Shown piece after piece: positions 25,931-34,893 of a DNA stretch of 64,000 nt. Source of the DNA: Afipia carboxidovorans OM5 (lineage in GTDB: Bacteria > Pseudomonadota > Alphaproteobacteria > Rhizobiales > Xanthobacteraceae); contig NC_015684.1 of NCBI RefSeq assembly GCF_000218565.1, forward strand, positions 1,426,001-1,490,000. The letters are read 5' to 3'. The translations under genes and the position numbers were made by a program. Position 1 is the first letter of the stretch. Every line of letters begins with the position of its first letter. The notes beneath the pieces are model-generated. The model did no database searches and was not told the DNA's origin. It saw only the letters and a list, made by a program, of their open reading frames with translations.

Positions 25931-28348
25931 ATGAATGGGGTGAAGGCGCCGCGCTCGTTGCGGACATTGAAGACTAGTGCCTGTGGGGTTTCAGCAGGAA
26001 AAGTGACGTCGATTGCGGGGCTTATCGCGGTTGCGTCGGTGTCGGGGGCGGAAGCTCAGCAGGCCCAGCCGCAACCGCAGCCCCAGTCGCAATTGCCTGC
26101 GGTGACGGTCGATGCGCCCAAGCCGCGTGCCACCCGCGCCAGGCCCTCGGCGGACCAGAGGCGTGCCACTGCAGCATTGCGCCGGGCCGCGCGGCGCCAG
26201 CAGCAGACCCAAGTGCAGCCGGTGCCGTATCCGAACGCAGGCCAGTTGCCGCCGGATGCAGATCCTTATGCGAACCCGAACGCGCCCTATCAGGCGACGC
26301 GGGTGCAATCGAACAAGTTCAGCGAGCCGCTCATCAACACGCCGAAGACGATCACCGTTCTCACCAAGGATGTGCTCGAGGACAAGAACGCAACCACCCT
26401 GCGGGAAATCGGCCGCAGCACCGCGGGCGTTACGCTCGGTTCGGGCGAAGGCGGCAACGCGTTCGGCGACCGTTTCTTCATCCGCGGCTTCGATGCGCGC
26501 AGCGACGTCTTTATCGACGGCATTCGCGATCCGTCAGTGAGCATCCGTGAGAATTTCTTCACCGAGCAGGTCGAGATCCTGCGTGGCCCGGCGTCGTCCT
26601 ACGCGGGGCGCGGCACCGCAGGCGGCGCAATCAACATCGTCACCAAGCAGGCGGGCGACAGGAATTTCTACAACGCCGAGACCACGTTCGGCACCGACCG
26701 CACCAAGCGCGTAACGCTCGATGTCAATCAGGTCATCAACCCGACCCTGTCCATGCGCGCGGGCGGCCTGTTTCAGGATGCAGGTGTCGCCGGCCGCAAT
26801 TATGTCGAGGACAACCGCTGGGGCGGGTTCGCGGCGTTGAAATGGACGCCGACCGAGAACGTCAAGGTGACGGCGAATTACGTTCACACCGATCTCAGCG
26901 GCCTGCCGGATTTCGGCATTCCTTATTACCGGCAGGGCAACGTGCCGGTGACCGAGGTCGGCGTGCCGCGCGGCACCTGGTACGGTTTCGTCAATCGCGA
27001 TTACACCAAATCGACGCAGGATTTCGGCACGGTGGCTGCCGAGGTGCAGGTCAACGACAGCCTGACGCTTTCGAGCCGCGTCCGCGCCGCACGCTCTGTC
27101 CTCGACTATATCGGCACGCTGCCGCAGGGGCCGAACACCACCGATCCGGACCCGCTGAAGTGGACTGTCACCGCGAGCGCGCAGAGCCGCTATCAGGTCA
27201 CCGACGTTCTCGCCAACCAGAACGACGCGACCTTCAAGTTCAACACCGGCGCGTGGAAGCACACGGCAATCTTCGGCGCCGAATTTTCCCAGGAGAAGAT
27301 GTCGGTTGATCGCTACAGCGGTCTGACATCGGAGGTCGGCGGTTCTGATCCCTTCACGTCTTCGGGAGCACTCCAGAACCAGTCGATCTTCTATCCCGCT
27401 TACAACCAATGGCCGTTCACGGGGTCGCCGACGCTGGTCGGCAATCCGCTCAAGCCGACGATCAATACCAAGGGCGTCTATCTGTTGGACACCGCCAACT
27501 ATAACGATGTTCTGATTCTCAATGGCGGTATCCGTTACGACGATTACGACATCCACACGCAGAACAACACGGCATCGAACTCAGCTCACGACGGTCTGTT
27601 CAACTACAATGTCGGCGCTGTTTTGAAGCCGGTGCCGTTCGCAAGCGTCTATGCGGCCTATGCGACGTCTTCCAATCCGATCGGACAGGAGATGGATGCT
27701 GGCGGCGCTGATTATGGTGGCCTCAGCCCGACGCTGCCGACGGGCCAGATCCTTGGCCCCGAGCGCAACAAATCGGCTGAGGTCGGCACCAAGTGGGAGC
27801 TGTTCGACAAGAAGCTGCTGGTGACGGCGGCGCTGTTCCAGACCACGAAGGACAATGCCCGTGAGACCGTCAGCAACGTCCTTCAGGGCGGTGGTGCCTA
27901 TCGCATCCAGGGTATCGACCTCGGGGTCGGCGGCAAGATCACCGACAGGTGGAGCATCTTCGGCGGCGTGGTGCTGATGGACTCCAAGGTCACGAAGTCC
28001 GCGATAGCCAACAATATCGGCCTCAAGCTTGCCAACGTCGCGCATGAGTCCTTCAGCCTGCTGTCGAAATACCGGTTCGACAACGGTTGGGAACTGGGCG
28101 GCCAGGCGATCTATCGCTCGAAGGTCTATGGCGGCACGCTCGCGGCCAGCGTGGGCACGGAACTGCCAAGCTATTGGCGCTTCGACACCTTCCTGGAAAA
28201 GAAGATCGACAAGAACGTGACCGTGAAGCTCTATGCCCAGAACATCTTCAACAAGCTCTACTACGACACGCTGTACCGCAGCGCTGCGCCGTTCGTGGCG
28301 GTTGCGCCGGGGCGGGCGGTCTACGTGATGACGTCGGTTAAATTCTAG
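25931..28348 (+). CDS. TonB-dependent siderophore receptor
   Basis: 805-residue outer-membrane receptor. A long N-terminal leader (about residues 1-43) and a Pro/Gln-rich linker come before the plug domain (NTPKTITVLTKDVLED, FFIRGFDARSDVFIDGIRD, VEILRGPASSYAGRGTAGGAINIVTK). A 22-stranded-type beta barrel follows and ends in phenylalanine (VMTSVKF). The plug and barrel look like the Fiu/PiuA group for catechol-type ferric siderophores. A PiuC-like dioxygenase and exbB-exbD-tonB follow, forming a complete uptake locus. The ligand is not determined. Confidence 0.93.
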   Translation: MNGVKAPRSLRTLKTSACGVSAGKVTSIAGLIAVASVSGAEAQQAQPQPQPQSQLPAVTVDAPKPRATRARPSADQRRATAALRRAARRQQQTQVQPVPYPNAGQLPPDADPYANPNAPYQATRVQSNKFSEPLINTPKTITVLTKDVLEDKNATTLREIGRSTAGVTLGSGEGGNAFGDRFFIRGFDARSDVFIDGIRDPSVSIRENFFTEQVEILRGPASSYAGRGTAGGAINIVTKQAGDRNFYNAETTFGTDRTKRVTLDVNQVINPTLSMRAGGLFQDAGVAGRNYVEDNRWGGFAALKWTPTENVKVTANYVHTDLSGLPDFGIPYYRQGNVPVTEVGVPRGTWYGFVNRDYTKSTQDFGTVAAEVQVNDSLTLSSRVRAARSVLDYIGTLPQGPNTTDPDPLKWTVTASAQSRYQVTDVLANQNDATFKFNTGAWKHTAIFGAEFSQEKMSVDRYSGLTSEVGGSDPFTSSGALQNQSIFYPAYNQWPFTGSPTLVGNPLKPTINTKGVYLLDTANYNDVLILNGGIRYDDYDIHTQNNTASNSAHDGLFNYNVGAVLKPVPFASVYAAYATSSNPIGQEMDAGGADYGGLSPTLPTGQILGPERNKSAEVGTKWELFDKKLLVTAALFQTTKDNARETVSNVLQGGGAYRIQGIDLGVGGKITDRWSIFGGVVLMDSKVTKSAIANNIGLKLANVAHESFSLLSKYRFDNGWELGGQAIYRSKVYGGTLAASVGTELPSYWRFDTFLEKKIDKNVTVKLYAQNIFNKLYYDTLYRSAAPFVAVAPGRAVYVMTSVKF

Positions 28349-28397
28349 ACCTATTCTATCTTTGCGAAGCCGAAAAATCGGCCTCGGAGAATGACTT

Positions 28398-28430
28398 ATA
28401 CCGGGCCTTGGGACATACAAGGCCCGGTAT
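28398..28430. other. Strong intercistronic hairpin between receptor and dioxygenase genes
   Basis: Perfect 13-bp arms ATACCGGGCCTTG / CAAGGCCCGGTAT with a 7-base loop. No T-run follows, so it is not a classic terminator. It may stabilise or partly attenuate the transcript and so set receptor level against the genes downstream. Confidence 0.6.
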
Positions 28431-28445
28431 GCATATGAGTTCGCC

Positions 28446-29135
28446 ATGTTGATCTGCATCCCCGATATTCTGGACAAGGCCGAGGTCGCAGACTTCCGCC
28501 GCGTCATGGATGCAGCCGAATGGGAAGACGGCCGCTCGACCGCCGGGGCGCAATCCGCCATGGTGAAGCGCAACGAGCAACTGCCGCCTGACAGCGATGT
28601 CGCGCGCGCACTCGGCCAGCGTGTTCTCAGCGCGCTGACACGCAGTCCGCTGTTTATTTCCGCAGCGATTCCGCTGCATATCTTTCCGCCGCTGTTCAAT
28701 CGCTATGCGTCCTCCAACGGCCACCATTTCGGTGTCCATGTCGACAATGCGGTGCGCGGCGATCGTCTGACGGGCCTGCGCATTCGCACCGATCTGTCGG
28801 TGACGCTATTTCTGTCGGAACCCGAGGATTATGACGGCGGCGTTCTCACCGTCGAAGACTATTACGGCTCTCACGAGGTGAAGCTGCCTGCGGGGCACCT
28901 CGTTCTTTATCCTGCGTCTAGTTTGCATCTGGTGACGCCGGTGACGCGCGGGACCCGGGTTGCATCTTTTTTCTGGCTGCAGAGCATGGTACGCGATGCA
29001 CACGCGCGTAGCATGATTTTCGATCTCGACACGGCCGTGCAGGCCCTCGTCGAACGGCTGGGTCGGGACGACCCGGAAACGGTCAAACTGACCGGCATCT
29101 ATCACAACCTCATTCGCTACTGGGCTGACGTATGA
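28446..29135 (+). CDS. PKHD-type Fe(II)/2-oxoglutarate dioxygenase (PiuC-like)
   Basis: 229 residues, the usual length of the Fe(II)-dependent hydroxylases paired with siderophore receptors. The iron ligands are visible as H98 and D100 (GVHVDNAV) and H161 (YPASSLHLVTPV), with R171 in TRGTRVASFFW to bind 2-oxoglutarate. The N-terminus MLICIPDILDKAEV is typical of the family. The start codon has only a weak ribosome-binding site. exbB starts inside its stop codon (ATGA). Its substrate is unknown; modification of the imported siderophore is a common proposal. Confidence 0.92.
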   Translation: MLICIPDILDKAEVADFRRVMDAAEWEDGRSTAGAQSAMVKRNEQLPPDSDVARALGQRVLSALTRSPLFISAAIPLHIFPPLFNRYASSNGHHFGVHVDNAVRGDRLTGLRIRTDLSVTLFLSEPEDYDGGVLTVEDYYGSHEVKLPAGHLVLYPASSLHLVTPVTRGTRVASFFWLQSMVRDAHARSMIFDLDTAVQALVERLGRDDPETVKLTGIYHNLIRYWADV

Positions 29136-30058
29136 AAACCATTCGCTTGATGACGTGCCTTTCCATTGTCGTCTGTGTGGCAGGCGCCGTACCCGCGCTG
29201 GCCCAGCAGGCTGCTCCTGCGCAGCCGGCGGCAAGCGCTCCCGCCGCGAATGCGCCCGCAACGGAGGCCGCTCCATCGACCCCCGCAGCCGCGCCTGCCG
29301 CGACTGAGGCTGCACCGGCGCCGACCGCGCTGCCTGCGGCGGAGGGGATCGTGAAAGAGGCGGTGGTGCCGCACGACCTGTCCCCCTGGGGCATGTTCAT
29401 GCAGGCCGATATCGTCGTGAAGCTGGTGATGATCGGCCTGGCGTTCGCCTCGCTGCTCACCTGGACGATCTGTTTTGCGAAACTGCGCGAACAGTATGTG
29501 ATGCAGAAGCGCCTCAAGGCGGCGCTGCGTGCGGTCTCGAACTCGCGCACGCTCGCGGAGGCGCGGATGGCGCTCGGCTCCGGCAAGACGGTGCTGTCGT
29601 CGTTCCTCGCGATGGCGGTTCATGAACTGCGGATGTCATCGGGCATCGTCGGCGATGCCGGCATCAAGGAGCGCGCGGCTTCGCTGTTCGCCGAAGTCAC
29701 GCGCAGCGAAGCGCGGCGGATGCGCCTCGGCATGGGCGTGCTCGCAACGATCGGCGCGACCGCGCCGTTCGTCGGCCTGTTCGGCACCGTCTGGGGCATC
29801 ATGAACAGCTTCATCGGCATTTCGAAATCGCAGACCACCAACCTCGCCGTCGTTGCGCCCGGCATCGCGGAAGCGCTACTCGCGACCGCGCTCGGCCTCG
29901 TCGCGGCGATCCCGGCGGTGATCATCTACAACCACTTCACCCGCGTCACCCGGCGCTACATGGAATACGTCAACCAGGCTTCGGGCTCGGCAGGGCGTCT
30001 TCTCTCGCGTGACCTCGACCGCGGCCATGGCTCTGCGGTTTCCCACGCGGCCGAATAA
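29132..30058 (+). CDS. exbB: Biopolymer transport protein ExbB
   Basis: 308 residues. A signal-like N-terminus ending about ALAQQ is followed by an Ala/Pro-rich linker to about residue 70, then the MotA/TolQ/ExbB channel domain with three membrane segments, including GVLATIGATAPFVGLFGTVWGI and a last helix LLATALGLVAAIPAVIIYN. Together with ExbD and TonB it uses the proton motive force to drive the receptor encoded upstream. The N-terminal extension is common in alphaproteobacterial ExbB. It is coupled by overlap with the dioxygenase gene. Confidence 0.94.
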   Translation: MKTIRLMTCLSIVVCVAGAVPALAQQAAPAQPAASAPAANAPATEAAPSTPAAAPAATEAAPAPTALPAAEGIVKEAVVPHDLSPWGMFMQADIVVKLVMIGLAFASLLTWTICFAKLREQYVMQKRLKAALRAVSNSRTLAEARMALGSGKTVLSSFLAMAVHELRMSSGIVGDAGIKERAASLFAEVTRSEARRMRLGMGVLATIGATAPFVGLFGTVWGIMNSFIGISKSQTTNLAVVAPGIAEALLATALGLVAAIPAVIIYNHFTRVTRRYMEYVNQASGSAGRLLSRDLDRGHGSAVSHAAE

Positions 30059-30069
30059 CGGAGACGGTT

Positions 30070-30540
30070 GTGGGCGTTACGTTCAACGATGTCGATGATG
30101 GCGACGATCTCGGCGAGACGCACGAGATCAACGTCACGCCGTTCATCGACGTCATTCTCGTTCTTCTGATCATCTTCATGGTGGCCGCGCCGCTCTCGAC
30201 CGTCGATCTGCCGGTTGATCTGCCGTCCTCCACGGCGACGCCGACCAAGAAGCCGGACAAGCCGACTTACGTCACCATCAAGTCCGACCTCGCGGTCGCG
30301 ATCGGCGAGACGCCGGTGAAGCGCGTCGATCTCGTCAATGCGCTCGATGCGGCCGGAGAGGGCAAGAAGGATCGCCGTATCTTCCTGCGCGCGGATCGCG
30401 CCGTGTCCTACGGCAACATGATGGACGTGCTCGAAATCCTTCGCGCCGGAGGATATCTGAAGGTCGCGCTGGTGGCGCTCGAGGGCGTGCCTGACAGCGC
30501 CGGCACCGCAATCCCGGCGGCGGACGCGAAGCCGCAATAG
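30070..30540 (+). CDS. exbD: Biopolymer transport protein ExbD
   Basis: 156 residues starting at GTG (30070), 11 bp after exbB, with AACGGAGA upstream. It has the family pattern EINVTPFIDVILVLLIIFMV: an aspartate in the single membrane helix that carries protons. A periplasmic domain follows and ends in an Ala/Pro-rich tail. It is the stator partner of ExbB. Confidence 0.94.
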   Translation: MGVTFNDVDDGDDLGETHEINVTPFIDVILVLLIIFMVAAPLSTVDLPVDLPSSTATPTKKPDKPTYVTIKSDLAVAIGETPVKRVDLVNALDAAGEGKKDRRIFLRADRAVSYGNMMDVLEILRAGGYLKVALVALEGVPDSAGTAIPAADAKPQ

Positions 30541-30552
30541 TTCGGACGTGCA

Positions 30553-31350
30553 ATGTTCTTGACCCGCCTGTGGAATGACTCCTCGCACCGCGTATGGGTG
30601 CTTGCGGCGATCGCGGCGTTGGTCCTGCATGGCGCGGTCGCGGCGGTTGCGGTCGCGAGCTTTTCCGGCACCGAGGATGACGAAGAACTCGGCGCGGCCG
30701 GCATCGAGGTCGGCCTCGAATTTCTGGCGCCGCGCGGCGAGATAACCGATCTGCCGCCGGGGCCGGATACGGAAGCCTCCGCGGCCTCGCCTGAAGTGGT
30801 CGAGCAGAAGGCGGAAGTGAAAGAGAGCGACCTGCCGCAGGAGAAGCCGGTCGAATCCGAGGACCCTGATCGCGTGGTGTCGCCGGACAAGGCGACCGAT
30901 CCGAAGGAGAACGATCCGAACAAGGCGGCGAGGCAGCAGACCGCTTCGACGGAATCGGTGGCCGCCGAGGCAACCGCAATGCCGACCTCCGAGGCCGCGC
31001 AGCAGTCGGATCGCTCCATGACGCTGGCGCAGGGCACCGGGGCCAGCAAGCAGCGCATCCGCGCGACGTGGCAGAAGGAGCTCGTCGCTCATCTCGACCG
31101 TCACAAGCGCTATCCGGCGGACCGCTCGGACGTCAGCGTCAAGATCATGGTCAGCTTTGAAATCGACCGGACCGGCCGCCTGATTGCCACGACCATCGCG
31201 CAAGGCTCGGGTGATCCGGAATTCGATCAGGCGGCGCTTGCGATGCTCAAGCGTTCCGATCCCGTGCCCGCGCCGCCGCCGCTCGTGGCCGACGAAGGGC
31301 TGACCTTCACGCTGCCGGTTGTGTTCCGCGCACGCGGCCAGAAGAAGTAG
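30553..31350 (+). CDS. tonB: Energy-transducing protein TonB
   Basis: 265 residues: one N-terminal membrane helix (VWVLAAIAALVLHGAVAAVAV, residues about 14-34, with the conserved histidine), a long Glu/Pro/Lys-rich periplasmic spacer and a C-terminal TonB domain (about 165-260) with FEIDRTGRLIATTIAQGSG and DPVPAPPP. It links ExbBD to the receptor. It starts 12 bp after exbD and is the last gene of the iron-uptake operon. Confidence 0.92.
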   Translation: MFLTRLWNDSSHRVWVLAAIAALVLHGAVAAVAVASFSGTEDDEELGAAGIEVGLEFLAPRGEITDLPPGPDTEASAASPEVVEQKAEVKESDLPQEKPVESEDPDRVVSPDKATDPKENDPNKAARQQTASTESVAAEATAMPTSEAAQQSDRSMTLAQGTGASKQRIRATWQKELVAHLDRHKRYPADRSDVSVKIMVSFEIDRTGRLIATTIAQGSGDPEFDQAALAMLKRSDPVPAPPPLVADEGLTFTLPVVFRARGQKK

Positions 31351-31480
31351 ATCGGTGTTTCGGCATCGGGCGGTTTAGCGTTTCGGATTGCCTTCAGATC
31401 ACTTTACATTCTGACACAAGCGTTCGCATTCAGTGCCGATCTGAAAAACGTTCATCGAGTGCAAGCAACGATTGCAATCT

Positions 31481-31597
31481 GCTCCCTCTCCCCGTTGGGG
31501 AGAGGGTCGGGGTGAGGGCTCTAAATGCCTCGATTAAATATCTAGTCCCCCTCACCCGGCGCTGCGCGCCGACCTCTCCCCGCCGGGGAGAGGTGAA
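31481..31597. repeat. Dispersed palindromic repeat, family 2
   Basis: Lies in the 309-bp gap between the convergent tonB and ku genes. Two hairpins (CCCTCTCCCCGTTGGGGAGAGGG and ACCTCTCCCC...GGGGAGAGGT) flank a spacer, and GGGTGAGGG / CCCTCACCC pair across it. A short relative is at 6742. The rest of the gap holds nothing recognisable. Confidence 0.75.
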
Positions 31598-31659
31598 GGG
31601 AATATTGCTGCCGGATCGGATAAGTGGCTCCGCACAATAATGACAGAAGCTAAATCCCG

Positions 31660-32526
31660 TTAGCTTGCCTTGCGGGTGCGGGCCTTTGATCTCGCCGGTT
31701 TCCGCGCGGTGCGGGCCTGTGTCTTGACCGGGCGGCGTGCGGATTTGGCGTTGCCCTTGAGGCTTTCGCGCAGCGCATCCATCAGGTTGATGACATTGCC
31801 GCTCTCGCGCGGTGCGGCGGGCGCCTTGATCTTCTCGCCGGAGCGCTTGCGTTCGATCAGGTCGGCGAGCGCGGCCTCATAATGATCCTCGAAATGTTTG
31901 GGATCGAAATCGGCCGCCTTGCTCTCGACGATGTGGCGGGCGAGGTCCAGCATTTCCTTGGTGACTTTGACGTCCTTGATGTCGTCGAAATATTCGGATT
32001 CGTCGCGCACCTCATAAGGAAAGCGCAGCAGCGTGCCCATCAGCCCCTTTTCGAGAGGCTCCAGCGCAATGATGTGCTCGCGGTTGGTGAGCACGATGCG
32101 GCCAAGCGCCATCATGTTCATGGAGCGGATGGTTTCGCGGATCACCGCATAGGCGTCATGCCCGACCTTGCCGTCGGGGACGATATAATAGGGGCGGATC
32201 AGGAAGCGGTTGTCGATCTCCTCGCGCGGCACGAACTCGTCGATGTCGATCGTGTGAGTCGATTCCAGAGCAATATTGTCGAGTTCGTCGTCGCTGACCT
32301 GGATGTAGGTGTCGGTGTCGACCTTGTAGCCCTTGACGATGTCCTCGCGCTCGACTTCCTCGCCGGTCTCGGCATCCACCTTGGCGTATTTGATCCGATG
32401 CCCGGTGTTCTTGTTGATCTGGTTGAACCGGATCTTGTCGGACTCCGATGTTGCGGGGAACAAGGCGATCGGACAGGTGACGAGAGACAGCCGTAGGAAG
32501 CCCTTCCAGTTCGCGCGGGGCGCCAT
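31660..32526 (-). CDS. ku: Non-homologous end joining protein Ku
   Basis: 288 residues of the bacterial Ku family, a ring-forming double-strand-break binding protein. It begins MAPRANWKGFLRLSLVTCPI, typical of the family, includes the core beta-barrel region (IDIDEFVPREEIDNRFLIRPYY) and ends in an Arg/Lys/Ala-rich tail as in many rhizobial Ku proteins. No ligD lies in the window, and these genomes often carry several ku genes. Stand-alone gene. Confidence 0.95.
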   Translation of the reverse strand: MAPRANWKGFLRLSLVTCPIALFPATSESDKIRFNQINKNTGHRIKYAKVDAETGEEVEREDIVKGYKVDTDTYIQVSDDELDNIALESTHTIDIDEFVPREEIDNRFLIRPYYIVPDGKVGHDAYAVIRETIRSMNMMALGRIVLTNREHIIALEPLEKGLMGTLLRFPYEVRDESEYFDDIKDVKVTKEMLDLARHIVESKAADFDPKHFEDHYEAALADLIERKRSGEKIKAPAAPRESGNVINLMDALRESLKGNAKSARRPVKTQARTARKPARSKARTRKAS

Positions 32527-32823
32527 GTCTTAACTCCGGGTTACGCAACACCAGCCTGTTCAATGGAGTGTTCACCACATCGTTCCAAAGATTTTGGCGG
32601 AAGACCGGGAGCCGCCGCGCCCATGGCCGAAAGCGAGACGGAATTTTACCCAATATCAACGGGTTCCACATTTGTTCCGCCACATTTGGGGTGAGTCTCC
32701 GCCACGTTATTGCCTTGTTTACGCTACGGTTTTTGGGGGTTCAGTGTGGTCTTTGCGCTACAGCATTTTGTCTCGGCGCGTGATCAATAGCGATCATTCA
32801 ACTTGGGATGTCTGGAGACGAAA
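32527..32823. other. Intergenic region upstream of ku and the outer membrane protein gene
   Basis: 297 bases between divergent genes. Frames here (for example 32568-32783) look non-coding. The part near 32680-32760 is A/T-richer and probably carries the promoter of the outer membrane protein gene; no clear -35/-10 pair is claimed. Confidence 0.5.
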
Positions 32824-33534
32824 ATGCACAAGCTTCTTCTTGCAGCGACGATCGCAGCCCTGAGCTCGACGTCAGTGTTTGCTGCGGACCTGGCGGCACG
32901 GCCCTATACGAAGGCTCCGCCGGCTCCGGTCGCGCCGATCTACAACTGGACCGGCCTCTACATCGGTGCTCAGGTTGGCGGTGCCTTCCAGGGCAGCAGC
33001 GGCTTCGTCACTGACGATCCGCTCGTGACCGGTAACCGTGACGACTCCTCGTTCCTCGGCGGCGGCGTGCTCGGCGCCAACTACCAGTTCTCGCCGAACT
33101 GGGTGCTCGGCATCGAGGGTGAGTTCAACGGCCTGTCGAACAACCGCTACACCTTCACGGATGGCTTTGACGGCATCCGCGTCAAGAACGACTGGCTGGC
33201 TTCGGTCACCGGCCGTCTCGGCTACACCTGGGGTCCTGGCATGATCTACGCCAAGGGCGGTGTCGCGTTCCGCGACAACGGCGGTATTGCTGCCACCACG
33301 CCGTTCCTGGTCAGCCGCGACACCACCGGCTACACCGTCGGTGCGGGCCTCGAGTACATGTTCGCTCCGGCCTGGTCGGCGAAGATCGAGTACCAGTACT
33401 ACGACTTCGACCGCACCGCGCTCACCTTCGGCACGCTGCCGAGCACGGTCAGCTACCGCGACGACCTTCACACTGTGAAGGCTGGCATCAACTACCACTT
33501 CAATTGGGGTGGTCCGGTTGTGGCCCGCTACTAA
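32824..33534 (+). CDS. Outer membrane beta-barrel protein (Omp25/RopB-like)
   Basis: 236 residues from the ATG at 32824 (GGAGAC upstream). A clear signal peptide (MHKLLLAATIAALSSTSVFA) is cut before ADLAARPYTKAPPAPVAP, and the characteristic YNWTGLYIGAQVGGAF starts the eight-stranded barrel. The last residues (YHFNWGGPVVARY) end in an aromatic residue. High Gly/Asn/Tyr content and optimal codons suggest strong expression. It is a single gene with its own terminator. Likely structural or adhesion role at the cell surface. Confidence 0.93.
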   Translation: MHKLLLAATIAALSSTSVFAADLAARPYTKAPPAPVAPIYNWTGLYIGAQVGGAFQGSSGFVTDDPLVTGNRDDSSFLGGGVLGANYQFSPNWVLGIEGEFNGLSNNRYTFTDGFDGIRVKNDWLASVTGRLGYTWGPGMIYAKGGVAFRDNGGIAATTPFLVSRDTTGYTVGAGLEYMFAPAWSAKIEYQYYDFDRTALTFGTLPSTVSYRDDLHTVKAGINYHFNWGGPVVARY

Positions 33535-33564
33535 GACACGCTGATCGCATCCGCGATCTGACGG

Positions 33565-33593
33565 AAAGGCCGGCTCTCGCAGCCGGCCTTTTG
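33565..33593 (+). terminator. Intrinsic terminator after the outer membrane protein gene
   Basis: AAAGGCCGGCT-CTCGC-AGCCGGCCTTTT, 30 bp after the stop codon, with a short T-run. Confidence 0.88.
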
Positions 33594-33659
33594 CGTTGGG
33601 GGGCGTAATGTGCGCCGTGAACGCGCAGTCGCGATGGGACTTCCACGCCGGTTCGGGCG

Positions 33660-33705
33660 AGGGTCCCGCTTTGATAAAAGCAAAGCGGGACCCTAGCTTA
33701 TTATT
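33660..33705 (+). terminator. Second strong hairpin with T-rich tail, upstream of the MoeA-like gene
   Basis: Perfect 14-bp arms AGGGTCCCGCTTTG / CAAAGCGGGACCCT, loop ATAAAAG, followed by a T/A-rich tail. It is either a backup terminator or an attenuator for the cofactor genes that start 80 bp later. Confidence 0.65.
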
Positions 33706-33710
33706 TTGAC

Positions 33711-33754
33711 GCGTTTTCTTCACGCGAAGCGGTTTCCACTTCGCTCGAAAACGC
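33711..33754. repeat. Extragenic nested palindrome, family 3
   Basis: Nested dyad: outer arms GCGTTTTC / GAAAACGC, inner arms GCGAAG / CTTCGC. From memory, elements of this form are common between genes in Bradyrhizobium and relatives. Only one copy is seen in this window. It sits directly upstream of the MoeA-like gene. Confidence 0.6.
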
Positions 33755-33786
33755 CCTGGAGAGGCCCGGAAACGAAGCGGAGTATC

Positions 33787-34893
33787 ATGAAGCCGTTGGT
33801 CTCGCTCGATGACGCGCTTGCGGGTCTGCTCGAAGGGCTCGCTGCCGTGCAGGAGATATCCGTGCCGGTTGTGGAAGCGGTGGGCTCGATCGCTGCCGCG
33901 ATGGCGCCGCTTGGCGTGGGCGTGCCGCAGCAAGACACGGCGATGCGCGACGGTTGGGCGCTGTCCTCGCGCGATCTCGTCGGCGCAACCTCCTACGCTC
34001 CCGCATTCCTGCCAAACCCGCCGCTCTGGATCGAGGCCGGGCAGCCGATGCCCGAGGGATGCGATTGCATCGTCGATCCCGATCTCGTCGAGGTAAATGG
34101 TCCGCTCGCACAGGTCACAGGCGAGGCGAGTCCCGGAGCCGGTGTTCGCCGCGCCGGTGGTGATATCGCGCAAGGAGCGAGCATCATTGCGCCGGGCAGC
34201 GTCGTGCGGCCGCTCGATGCGGCGCTTGCGTGCGCGGCCGGTCTTTCCGGCATCGCCATTCGCAAGCCGCGCGTGACTATCGTCGACGTCGTGTCGTCGA
34301 CCGACAAGGCGGTGACCTCGGATTTCATCGCCGCGCTTGCGCGCCGGGCCGGTGCGGCGGTTTCGCTTCGACGCATGGAAAACCGCAATATGGCCACATT
34401 AGTCGCCACGCTGGAGACCGAGGCGGATCTGCTTGTTTTCATTGGCGGAACAGGCGAGGGCCGCGATGACAACGTTGCTGCCGCAATTTCGTCGCGCGGC
34501 GCATTATTGGCCCACAGCATTGCGATCGCGCCGGGCACGACAGCGCTGACCGGGCGCATGGGAGGCTTGCCGATTCTGGCGTTGCCGGGACGACTTGATC
34601 AGGCACTCTCGGCCTGGCTTCTGCTGGCACTGCCGGTTCTTGCGCGGTTGTCGGCGCGAAGCGAGCCACCATCTCTGTCATTGCCGCTTGTTCGCAAGAT
34701 TTCGTCCGCGCCGGGCATGGCCGAGATCGTGCTATTGAAGCGCGACGATATGCGCTGGATGCCGCTCGCAATCGGCGATCTGCCGTTGTCCCTGATCGCG
34801 GAGGCTGATGCATGGCTGGTGGTGCCGGGCGAGAGCGAGGGATATGCCGCCGGCACGATATGTCGCGGTTTTGTGTTGGAGGGGTATGTCTGA
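33787..34893 (+). CDS. Degenerate MoeA-family protein
   Basis: 368 residues from the ATG at 33787. The MoeA fold is recognisable by AMRDGWALSSRDLVG (MoeA AMDGYA region), GGDIAQGASIIAPG, VVRPLDAALACAAGL and LPILALPGRLDQAL. However, the central motifs are altered: the STGDEL and DSN segments read VVSSTDKAVTSDF, SGGVS-G-D reads FIGGTGEGRDD and the PGNP loop is PGRL. It may therefore not bind the cofactor as ordinary MoeA does. It overlaps the next MoeA fusion gene by 8 bp, so they are co-expressed. It could be a partner subunit or a metal-specific variant. Confidence 0.82.
   Translation: MKPLVSLDDALAGLLEGLAAVQEISVPVVEAVGSIAAAMAPLGVGVPQQDTAMRDGWALSSRDLVGATSYAPAFLPNPPLWIEAGQPMPEGCDCIVDPDLVEVNGPLAQVTGEASPGAGVRRAGGDIAQGASIIAPGSVVRPLDAALACAAGLSGIAIRKPRVTIVDVVSSTDKAVTSDFIAALARRAGAAVSLRRMENRNMATLVATLETEADLLVFIGGTGEGRDDNVAAAISSRGALLAHSIAIAPGTTALTGRMGGLPILALPGRLDQALSAWLLLALPVLARLSARSEPPSLSLPLVRKISSAPGMAEIVLLKRDDMRWMPLAIGDLPLSLIAEADAWLVVPGESEGYAAGTICRGFVLEGYV

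Noticed and set aside
32568..32783. Short plus-strand frame between ku and the outer membrane protein gene
   Set aside because: Residue composition is unlike a protein of this genome, no ribosome-binding site, and it lies in the expected promoter region.
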